Of a stretch of DNA of 64,000 nucleotides, positions 21,328-29,622 are shown piece by piece (within the stretch, counting starts at the first letter, position 1; the number at the start of each line of letters is the position of its first letter). Position numbers and translations under genes: made by a program. The DNA lies in assembly GCA_001687465.1 (NCBI GenBank), contig LVLI01000172.1, forward strand, positions 124,001 through 188,000, read 5' to 3'. Source of the stretch: Halocafeteria seosinensis. Its lineage: Eukaryota; Sar; Bigyra; Bicosoecida. Under the pieces are notes generated by a model. It was given only the letters and a program-made list of their open reading frames with translations. It had not been told where the DNA came from and ran no database searches.

Positions 21328-22782
21328 TCACCGTGACCGGGAATCGGAGGCGGCAAAGATTGTGTCCCTGGCTGGCACTTCCTCATCATTCGAAACTTCG
21401 GTCGGATCTATTCCTAATGCCCTCAAATACTCGGCTTCTAGCTGACTCATTTCGCTCTGACTTTCCTCGTTTTGCCTAGATTCTTCATCGTCTCCTATCC
21501 GTTCATCCCGACGATTATGCTGACTCTGCTGCTCCACACCAGAGTCGTGTTCATGGCGTTGAGGGGTAAACATATTGAAAATCCCCGTGAGGGCAGTGAC
21601 CCAGGACTCAGATGTATGCGTCTCATGATCGGATGATACTTCTTTGTCGGAAGTTACCGCCACGTCTGTGGGACGATCCACACTCTCTGGAGTCACGGAT
21701 CCTTCGATCTCCGTATGTTGGCCCGACTGTTCACCAGAGTTGGCAGCTGTCATAGGACTTCCACCAGATATATGACGGGCACTAGAGTCAAAAAACGAAA
21801 TATTCCGAAATCGGGGCTGATCACCCGTTTCCACATCTCGAACTGCTCGCTGAGGTGGAGATCTCGTTTTGGATAAATCGTCATAAGCTAACAAGTCATG
21901 GACATCCACTGCAAGTAGCCACGTCACCGGGATCGCTTCAGCGAACACAAATGAAAGAACCAAAATTACCGTTAGCTTCCACTCTTGCCCTTCTTGAATT
22001 TCATCCCATCCATCCAAAAAAGTAAAGATTGAGAAACCTCCCCATACCAGTCTTCCACCGGACCAGGCACAGGTCGCCCTTATCATAGTGTTCCATCGAG
22101 ACTGTGCCTTCAACGATCGGAACGGGTATCCTGAAAAAGCACATGATAGAATGCCGTAACCCGAAAGAAACAGAATAGGGATGCCGACGTTTAGCACAGA
22201 CAGGAGAAGATAAACCCCTTGCATAACTTCCCTAGACCTTGAAGCACTGGAGAATAAGGCCCCTACATATAAGGCAATTTGGACAGTGTACATAAGAGTA
22301 TTCAGTACCAAGTACACGATCATTCCGGTCCTTCTGAATGCATTCACTGCGAAAGGGTGATATCTCGTAAGCTGGAACGTTTCTACGGTTATTACGAGGA
22401 GTAAGAAGTACGCAGATAAAAACGTGTAGTCACCAACGTTGATCAGGATATCTATCGACCGGATATACAGCCGAAACGATTCGCTCCTGAACTGTTCTCG
22501 GGAATTTAAACGAATCTCCTTTTCTCCCAGCTTTTCGTCGTCGGGGGAGGCATTCGTGGAGAAACTAACGATCGATAGCGTAGTAAACGTCAGGAAGCGT
22601 ACCACCGAGGACATCATTATGCTCGCCATCAGGAGCATCTTTGTATTCCATTTACCCTGAGATGCTTTGCACACCTTCATAAACTTGCGTACAGAAAAGC
22701 TGGCCATTAATAGGCAAGTTATTCCCAGGAAAAATGACACATCTCCATTTCGCTCGAGCAGCACTCCGAGGGACTCAACCAT
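21328..22782 (-). CDS. Seven-helix membrane protein, tandem paralogue A (TOM1/GPCR-like topology)
   Basis: This is a single exon of 484 residues. About seven hydrophobic helices occupy residues 10-330, followed by a Ser/Glu/Gln-rich cytosolic tail ending in an acidic segment with AEYLRALGIDP. It is a close paralogue of the next gene to the right. The first 75 residues of the two differ at few positions, and both keep the tail motif AEYL-x-ALGI. The helix count and extra-membrane termini resemble the plant TOM1/THH1 family or an orphan GPCR, but I see no decisive signature. Minus-strand AATAAATAAA at about 21284-21293 is the likely poly(A) signal. Confidence 0.75.
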   Translation of the reverse strand: MVESLGVLLERNGDVSFFLGITCLLMASFSVRKFMKVCKASQGKWNTKMLLMASIMMSSVVRFLTFTTLSIVSFSTNASPDDEKLGEKEIRLNSREQFRSESFRLYIRSIDILINVGDYTFLSAYFLLLVITVETFQLTRYHPFAVNAFRRTGMIVYLVLNTLMYTVQIALYVGALFSSASRSREVMQGVYLLLSVLNVGIPILFLSGYGILSCAFSGYPFRSLKAQSRWNTMIRATCAWSGGRLVWGGFSIFTFLDGWDEIQEGQEWKLTVILVLSFVFAEAIPVTWLLAVDVHDLLAYDDLSKTRSPPQRAVRDVETGDQPRFRNISFFDSSARHISGGSPMTAANSGEQSGQHTEIEGSVTPESVDRPTDVAVTSDKEVSSDHETHTSESWVTALTGIFNMFTPQRHEHDSGVEQQSQHNRRDERIGDDEESRQNEESQSEMSQLEAEYLRALGIDPTEVSNDEEVPARDTIFAASDSRSR

Positions 22783-23150
22783 TTTGTGTGTTCTGCGGGA
22801 AGTTGCCGGACTTCAAACGCGGCGACGGAAGCTGGGACAGTCCATGCTTCCTCTCATTCGGTGTGAAAACTGATGCAATTCTCTAACGACTCGCCGTCTA
22901 CTGGAAATACACCTTGTAACAATCATCTCTCTTCCTGGCGTTTCAAGTGAGAGCGTCTTGAACATGTTGAAGTTCTGACAGGATCGGTCTGTGTGAAGGC
23001 CAGAAGCTACTGTCGGCAGACAGTGTCACACTGTCGGTCCGCCGAGCATGAGTCTTGCGACGGGGTCCCGATGAAAGGAATCGGTTTACTGCGTACCATC
23101 TGGAAATGTGAAATGAAGGAGAATAGTCAGAAAGCTCGCAAACCTCGACA
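22783..23150. other. Spacer between tandem 7TM paralogues
   Basis: No gene is seen. It holds the promoter of paralogue A and the 3' flank of paralogue B. Confidence 0.4.
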
Positions 23151-24587
23151 TTATGATTCCTGCTCGTCGGAGTACCGTCGGACAGTGGTGTCATCGTCAT
23201 CTTCATCTTCGTCATCCGGACTTATTCCTAAAGCTTCCAGGTATTCCGCTTCCAGATCATGTGATTCATCTTCCTCATTTTCCTCTTCTTCATTGTCAGT
23301 TCGTTCGGCTTGCCTAGTGTTGTCGCGATTAGCTTGCGGCGAAAAAATAGACACTATACCTGAAAGCGCTGTAAACCATGCGTTAGGGTTTGTGCTAGCA
23401 ACTGCTGTAGTGGTTTCCGTAGTTAGCTGTTGATCGGAAGTGGTACCGGCAAGACTGATTTCAACTGCAGGGCCATTCTCACCACTCTCTACCGAAACGC
23501 CGCTTTGGTCGCGAGGAATGCCACCATCAGTTGCTGGAACGGATAAGCGACGAATGCTTGAATCGTAAAACGGAACTACGCCTGGATGCGTGTGTACGAT
23601 CCCGTGCTCTTGCTCCCCTTGATTCTGTTCTCGCTGCGATCCTTCCGTTGGCTCTTCCCTGACCCGCGCTGCTTTGGAAACATCATCGTAGGCGAGAAGT
23701 TCATTCACGTTAACCGAAAGCAACCAAGTGATAGGGATCACTTCGCCGATGACAAAACACAGTACCAAAATAATGGAAAATGCCCAATTTTCCTTCTCTT
23801 TAACGTCCTGCCATCCATTCAAATACGTGAAGATAGATAAGCCTCCCCAAATCAGTCGTCCCCCCGTCCAAGCAATTGCAACTCGATTGATGCTGACCCA
23901 TCTTCGTTTCGCGTTAGACGACCTGAACGGATAGCCTGAAAAGACGCAAGAGAGAACACCATGCCCTGACAAGAAAATAACCGGGGAACCCACATTCAAC
24001 AAGGAAAGCAGCAGATATACTCCCCGCATTACATCTCTGGAACGGGAGATTCCGGAGAACAGGGCTCCAATGTACAGAGCCACCTGCACCGTATACATCA
24101 ACGTGTTGATTACAAGGTAAGAGATCATCCCCGTCCTTCTGAAAGTATGAGTGGCAAAGGGATGATATCGCGTCAACTGGAACGTCTCTAGCGTAATTAC
24201 CAGCACCAGGAGATACGCCGAAAGAAACGTGTAATCGCCCACGTTGATAAGGATATCAATAGACCGAAGATACAACTGTAGAGACCCCCTGTCGAAATCG
24301 TTCCTCCGATTTAGCAGTATCTCTTCTTCTGCGGTCTCTCGTTCTGTCTCGGACACATCCGTGGAGAAACTGACAATGGACAGCGTCATAAAGGTTAAGA
24401 ATCGTACCACCGAGGACATCATGACACTTGCCATGAGGAGCATTTTCGTGTTCCATTGCGCGGCGGAAGCTTGTCGGACTTTCCTGAACTTGCGAAACGA
24501 AAAAAGGGCGAGCAAAAGCGAAGTTATCCCCAAGAAAAAGGAGACATCCCCGTTGCGCTCAAGCAGTTCCCCTAGAGACTCTGCCAT
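23151..24587 (-). CDS. Seven-helix membrane protein, tandem paralogue B (TOM1/GPCR-like topology)
   Basis: This is a single exon of 478 residues starting at MAESLGELLERNGDVSFF. The frame is open further upstream, but the sequence before 24587 is hydrophobic junk that does not match paralogue A, whose start aligns exactly here. Helix pattern, the WNTKMLLMAS segment, MMSSVVRFLTF and the acidic C-terminal AEYLEALGI motif are all shared with paralogue A. The loops near helix 2 and the cytosolic tails have diverged most. The pair arose by local tandem duplication. Function is unknown. Confidence 0.75.
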   Translation of the reverse strand: MAESLGELLERNGDVSFFLGITSLLLALFSFRKFRKVRQASAAQWNTKMLLMASVMMSSVVRFLTFMTLSIVSFSTDVSETERETAEEEILLNRRNDFDRGSLQLYLRSIDILINVGDYTFLSAYLLVLVITLETFQLTRYHPFATHTFRRTGMISYLVINTLMYTVQVALYIGALFSGISRSRDVMRGVYLLLSLLNVGSPVIFLSGHGVLSCVFSGYPFRSSNAKRRWVSINRVAIAWTGGRLIWGGLSIFTYLNGWQDVKEKENWAFSIILVLCFVIGEVIPITWLLSVNVNELLAYDDVSKAARVREEPTEGSQREQNQGEQEHGIVHTHPGVVPFYDSSIRRLSVPATDGGIPRDQSGVSVESGENGPAVEISLAGTTSDQQLTTETTTAVASTNPNAWFTALSGIVSIFSPQANRDNTRQAERTDNEEEENEEDESHDLEAEYLEALGISPDDEDEDDDDTTVRRYSDEQES

Positions 24588-25009
24588 TTTCGCCAGTTGA
24601 GTTGCTACTTCAACAAGCGCACATATACACACAAATAAAGGAAGGGGGAGACCTAACCTATCCCTCTGTCTGTGAGACACAATAAAATAAATAAAAAACA
24701 GTAGCCACAATACGAATGAAGAGGCGTATACTGAATGATGACAGGGAACAGAAATGAACATGGGAAACATGTCAAACATTTCGTTCACTTGTTTTTTTTC
24801 TTTGCACGTCATGCATGCTCCTTGTAGAGTGTTATTTTGCCGTGTAGATAGTAGTGAGTGTCTATGTTAGGAGTGGAATGCGTCAAGTTGAGGGAGGGAC
24901 AAGTCATTTGTTTGTAACTTGTCACTCGAGAAGGGACGACACCTCTGCTCCCGGGGGGGTTTAGCTTGATTGAGAACTCTTTTTTTTTGACCCGGATAAG
25001 ACTGATATT
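24588..25009. other. Divergent promoter region
   Basis: It separates paralogue B (-) from the multidomain kinase gene (+). It contains AT-rich runs near 24680-24700 and a T-tract near 24980, just before the kinase ATG. No gene is seen. Confidence 0.4.
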
Positions 25010-28000
25010 ATGGGCAACTTTCAGTCCCGAGTCGTTGATGTAGGGGGACGCAAGTGGATCCTCCGTGATATGCTCGGGGAGGGCGGGTATGGGTATGTCT
25101 TCCTGGCGGAAGAATACCAATCTCTCAGCGGCACCTCAGCACGACGAGTAGTGTTAAAGCGGATGAGTATAGACACGGGGAATTCCTTCAATATCTCGTT
25201 AGCACGGAATGAGATAAAAGTATTGAGCACGCTCCCCCCTCACCCGAATATTGTCCGACTCTACTACCACCAGGAGTACCAAGATCAGCGCTCGATCAAC
25301 TTTGATATGGTCATGGAATACTGCAATGAGGGATCTGTTCTGGATAGGATATGGGAAAATGAAAAGCAAGTACAGAACGGAGCCTCCCGAGACCGCAATT
25401 ACTTGTTGGATCCTTCGCTCATCGTTAAGATAGTGTACGATGTTTGTCACGCCCTTAGATTTCTACACACTCGGGATCCTCCCATTGCGCACAGAGATCT
25501 TAAGGTCGAGAACATGCTACTTCAAGGGTCATCAACCGACCCTTTGGTTTGTAAATTGTGTGACTTTGGAAGCTGCTCCTCATGGAAAGGACTTCCATCC
25601 TCCTCTTCAGAACTACAGCATCTGGAGGATGTATTCGAAAGGACAACCACTCTCCATTACAGACCACCCGAGATGGTAGACTTGCATAGCCATATGCCCA
25701 TCGGAACGGCTGTCGATGTATGGTCCCTAGGATGTGCTATTTTCAAAATGATGTATGGACGCACTCCTTTCGAGGATCCTTATGGTAATGCCCAGAAAAT
25801 GGCTATAATGAATCGTAAGATTCAATACCCTGGGTGCTATAGCAATAGCACCCTTAGTGGTGGCACTGGAGGCACTTCGGACGTGGGGAATCGTTTGAAC
25901 CGACTCGTAGAATATTGCCTGAATTCAGACCCTGCGAAACGGCCTACTGTCGAGGATCTAATGTCGAACATGGCCAATTGGTTCCCCGAGCACTGGCCAC
26001 AAAATAGATTTGAGCAATTGAGTCGTGATGTTCCGAGTTCCTTTGAGAGCTCGGCCCCGGTTACTTCACCCCGCCGCACAAGTAGAAGTGGAAGTGCCAG
26101 TTCCATGAGCTCACGAAGTGGGCGCCGATCTCGTACGGCGGGCACGGCGATGTTAGAGGCCGTGCAAACCAAAATTATGCAAATGATGGGCGGGGATAAC
26201 GAGAAACGGAGATGGTTAATCAAGGCCACGTCTGGATCAACACCGGGGGCACCAAAACTGAAATACGTACGTCGTATCGTTATAGACATGTTCGAGAACG
26301 ACAATAGTGGGCAGTATTATAACAATATGAAGAAATTGCCTCTAACGTCTCAACCTGTGGTCGCTTCAAAGACTTGCGCTTTGCTGTTAAGGCTATGGCA
26401 ACAAGGTCCAACTTCGGCACTCAGTAACAGCAGTGATATACAAGACTGTCTTCAGAGAGTAAAGGATTCATGGGATATAAATGTTCGAAAGGAGAGTTCA
26501 GGAGCAGGCACAGTCCCCGTGTTTTCTTCCTATATCCATGGCTTCTCCAGTTTACTACTGCAGAAATTGTCCTTTCATCTTCAGTATCCAGAGTTGTCGG
26601 CGCTATACGGTTATATCCCAGGAGCATCCAATGATACCTTGCACATGAAGATATCCTTCAAGGAGAACGTCATAGACGTTGATACAAGGTTGCCTGAACG
26701 AATGGTTCATGTCAACATTGTCTCAACGCTATTGTCTCTTTTGGGAACTGCCGTGGGATTTGTGCATCAGATCTGTTCTACTATTGATCCGGCTGTGAGT
26801 CAGCTAAGTACATTTGCTGCGAGTGGAGTGTTACCCAACGGAGGCCGGATGTCGAACAGATGGCCGGTCGGTTCTGTGGAATCCTGCGCCTTTGGTGCAA
26901 TACAGCCGCTTCTTCGCGAAACGTGGAACATTTATAGGACGTGCTTGTCATTGCTTTTAAGTCTGCGACAGCTAGCGGGAAACAGCAGCTCGAATGCTGC
27001 TGCGCCTAACCAAAATTTGACTCTGAGCCTCTGTACTCAGTTGGATTCTTACCTTGAAAGTTTGCGGCATTGCCATCGATGTGTAGAAAAAGCGATACAA
27101 GTGGGGGCACATCCTTCGCTGGATGCATTGGATGGTCTCATGTCTCTTCCGTCGGCGTCTCCCTTTGAAGACCCAGGGGCTGCCATATCCTTGTTGGCCT
27201 CACACTCGGGTAATTCAGACTATAGTGGTACCGCAGCTTATGCGAGTGGAAACGTATACAGTGACCATCGCAGGGAGGGATCTGGCGGCAATACATCTCG
27301 TCCAAGCGAAGAAGGTATTCCAGGTGTCGACATGTCAAAAATCGAAGAATTTGAGGCTGAAGATGATAAAAGTGATGAGGAGGCGGCAGATAATGAGGCT
27401 GGTGCTATGCATGAAGCCCTAAGCGACATACAACCGACAACTTCCGGAAGTTTTCAGTGGCAGATGCTGCCGGCGAAGACCCTTAAGACAGACAAGACTT
27501 GCGAAGAAATGCTACATACTCTGGAATCATCCGAAGATGTCACATCTGTGGTGGAGAGCATCCACAGTCTGCAAGGCAATAATCGCTGTAGTGAATGTGG
27601 CGCACATCGTCCCAAATGGATGAGTGTTAATTTGGGTATTCTCTTATGCTTGCAATGCTCAGGAGCGCACCGCCAAGTGGGCGTACACATATCTCAAGTG
27701 CGTAGTCTGACTTTAGATAAACCGAGAAAGGATTGGATTAAGCGGGTTCTCCAAATTGGGAACATCCGCTCTAACGGGTTCTGGGAAGCAGCAATCAATG
27801 CGCAGAAGCAGCTACTCAAAAAACGAATCCCCAGTCCTACATCTTTGGATACCATGATATCGAACTGTACACCTAAGCCGAATGCTAATAGTTCTATGCA
27901 GACTAGGATCGACTACGTGACTGATAAGTATGTACATGGAAAGCTAACTGCACCTACTGCCGATCCGGCCAAGGACGCTCCGCATGTCAGAGTAACGTCG

Positions 28001-29461
28001 GGAAAGCCTGTAGTCAAGTATTTGTTGAAGCCTCTCTCAAAAAAGTCTACCAACGAGTTTGAACAGAGTATAGCGGATAATGGGCGGAATATAGCCAACA
28101 AAGAACCCGAGAATTCGGTTTCAACGGGTCAGCCATTTACAGCGGCCACAACTGATGATGATGACATTTTTGTGAGCCAGCGCACGACTGAGGACAATGT
28201 TGCCTGGAATGGCGATATCTTAGAAGCTGATGATTGGAATCACACCGACTCACCCGCAGACACTAATCATCCAAATGATAATACCGAAAACAGCCCGGCA
28301 ATGGATGGATTTGAAGACGATGGTGATATTTTCCAAGGAAGTCAAGTGGACTTGCTGTCACAGAGGGATCAACGACAAAATCAGAATGAAGGAATGATAG
28401 TACATCCACTGTATGACAATGGTTCCGGTGGTGCCTTAGCATGTCGTGATGCGCGCATTACACAGAGCGGGAGCAGTGATCACCATTTCCACACGGCAAC
28501 GGAGGCTCACCTCTCAGATACTTCAGGTTTCGAGCAGTCCAATAATATGCATGCCCCTGTTGCTGCTGCTGCTGCCTCAACTACTGGTGTCGCTGAAAAA
28601 GATGCAAAGAAGGATAGTCTCAGCAAGGGTCTGCAGTTGCTGTGGACCAGCGATGTAGAGGTATCGTACTCTGAGATCACCCTCTTTGAAAAAATTGGAA
28701 CAGGTGGGTTTGCCGAAGTATTCCGAGGGGAATATAGAGGGACCAACGTCGCGGTGAAGAGATTGCTAACTAAGCCAGGAAGCGATTCGGAAAAGGCAAT
28801 TCAAGATTTCAAAGCGGAAGTAGGGTTTATGACTCGACTGAGGCATCCTAATATCGTTCTATTTATGGGATTGGTTCCACGGCCGCTGTGCTTAATCACC
28901 GAATATTGTTCACGAGGCAATTTGTTTGACCTATTACATAATTCTTCTGTCCCACTTTCGTGGAAGTTGCGCAAGCAAATGGCACTAGATGCTGCAAGGG
29001 GTATGAATTTCTTGCATACTTCTAGCCCAGTGATAATACATAGAGACTTGAAGTCCCTGAATCTTCTTGTCGATGATCGCTGGACAGTGAAGGTATCGGA
29101 TTTTGGTCTTTCCAGATTTAAGGGGAACTCGTCCTCCAGTCTGTATACCGCTCAATGTGGAACATTCCACTGGATGGCCCCGGAGGTAATAGCTGGACAT
29201 CGATATACAGAGCGAGCGGATGTCTTTTCATTCGGCGTTAACCTCTGGGAACTGCTCACTCGCGATACACCGTATAAGGACATGCAACCTATGCAGGTCG
29301 GCCTGGCAGTGCTAAATCGGGGACTTCGGCCGCAAGTTCCTGAGGATACCCCAGAGGACTATGCCGCCCTCATGAGAGCATGTTGGAACGCGGATCCCAT
29401 GAAACGTCCTTCGTTTGCCCAAATAATTCGTGCCCTCCAGTCGATGCTACGGGAGAGTTAG
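25010..29461 (+). CDS. NAK-like kinase / ANTH / ArfGAP / Raf-like kinase fusion protein
   Basis: One uninterrupted frame of 1483 residues. MGNFQS at the start fits an N-myristoylation site. Kinase 1 (about 16-325) has GEGGYGYV, Lys50, HRDLKVEN (His161, Asp163) and CDFGS (Asp185), and resembles the NAK/AAK1 group that phosphorylates clathrin adaptors. At residue 405 begins KATSGSTPGAPKLKY, close to the ANTH phosphoinositide-binding motif, followed by a helical region to about 725. An ArfGAP zinc finger has Cys860, 863, 880 and 883 (C-x2-C-x16-C-x2-C) and the catalytic Arg888. After an acidic linker, kinase 2 (about 1230-1483) has GTGGFAEV, Lys1250, HRDLKSLN (His1344) and SDFGLS (Asp1364), typical of Raf/CTR1-like TKL kinases. 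All catalytic residues are present in both kinases. The likely role is control of coated-vesicle formation at membranes. Confidence 0.9.
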   Translation: MGNFQSRVVDVGGRKWILRDMLGEGGYGYVFLAEEYQSLSGTSARRVVLKRMSIDTGNSFNISLARNEIKVLSTLPPHPNIVRLYYHQEYQDQRSINFDMVMEYCNEGSVLDRIWENEKQVQNGASRDRNYLLDPSLIVKIVYDVCHALRFLHTRDPPIAHRDLKVENMLLQGSSTDPLVCKLCDFGSCSSWKGLPSSSSELQHLEDVFERTTTLHYRPPEMVDLHSHMPIGTAVDVWSLGCAIFKMMYGRTPFEDPYGNAQKMAIMNRKIQYPGCYSNSTLSGGTGGTSDVGNRLNRLVEYCLNSDPAKRPTVEDLMSNMANWFPEHWPQNRFEQLSRDVPSSFESSAPVTSPRRTSRSGSASSMSSRSGRRSRTAGTAMLEAVQTKIMQMMGGDNEKRRWLIKATSGSTPGAPKLKYVRRIVIDMFENDNSGQYYNNMKKLPLTSQPVVASKTCALLLRLWQQGPTSALSNSSDIQDCLQRVKDSWDINVRKESSGAGTVPVFSSYIHGFSSLLLQKLSFHLQYPELSALYGYIPGASNDTLHMKISFKENVIDVDTRLPERMVHVNIVSTLLSLLGTAVGFVHQICSTIDPAVSQLSTFAASGVLPNGGRMSNRWPVGSVESCAFGAIQPLLRETWNIYRTCLSLLLSLRQLAGNSSSNAAAPNQNLTLSLCTQLDSYLESLRHCHRCVEKAIQVGAHPSLDALDGLMSLPSASPFEDPGAAISLLASHSGNSDYSGTAAYASGNVYSDHRREGSGGNTSRPSEEGIPGVDMSKIEEFEAEDDKSDEEAADNEAGAMHEALSDIQPTTSGSFQWQMLPAKTLKTDKTCEEMLHTLESSEDVTSVVESIHSLQGNNRCSECGAHRPKWMSVNLGILLCLQCSGAHRQVGVHISQVRSLTLDKPRKDWIKRVLQIGNIRSNGFWEAAINAQKQLLKKRIPSPTSLDTMISNCTPKPNANSSMQTRIDYVTDKYVHGKLTAPTADPAKDAPHVRVTSGKPVVKYLLKPLSKKSTNEFEQSIADNGRNIANKEPENSVSTGQPFTAATTDDDDIFVSQRTTEDNVAWNGDILEADDWNHTDSPADTNHPNDNTENSPAMDGFEDDGDIFQGSQVDLLSQRDQRQNQNEGMIVHPLYDNGSGGALACRDARITQSGSSDHHFHTATEAHLSDTSGFEQSNNMHAPVAAAAASTTGVAEKDAKKDSLSKGLQLLWTSDVEVSYSEITLFEKIGTGGFAEVFRGEYRGTNVAVKRLLTKPGSDSEKAIQDFKAEVGFMTRLRHPNIVLFMGLVPRPLCLITEYCSRGNLFDLLHNSSVPLSWKLRKQMALDAARGMNFLHTSSPVIIHRDLKSLNLLVDDRWTVKVSDFGLSRFKGNSSSSLYTAQCGTFHWMAPEVIAGHRYTERADVFSFGVNLWELLTRDTPYKDMQPMQVGLAVLNRGLRPQVPEDTPEDYAALMRACWNADPMKRPSFAQIIRALQSMLRES

Positions 29462-29622
29462 TACACAAATACCAGCCCTTGACTGAGTCGGAAAATGTGA
29501 GCTACAGATAAAAGAGAATTGGGCGTATAATTAGTCTGAAGTTGTGTGCTACTTCGAAGATTTGAACATGGCCGCTTACACGGTTTAATGATTTTGGGTT
29601 CATCCCAAAATAGGGATACGGA

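Noticed and set aside
24661-24812. Upstream extension of paralogue B by 75 residues
   Set aside because: It does not align with paralogue A, which starts exactly at the inner Met, and is AT-rich promoter-like sequence.
28559-28577. GCT trinucleotide run in the fusion kinase gene
   Set aside because: It is a short poly-Ala tract in a disordered linker, ordinary low-complexity sequence.
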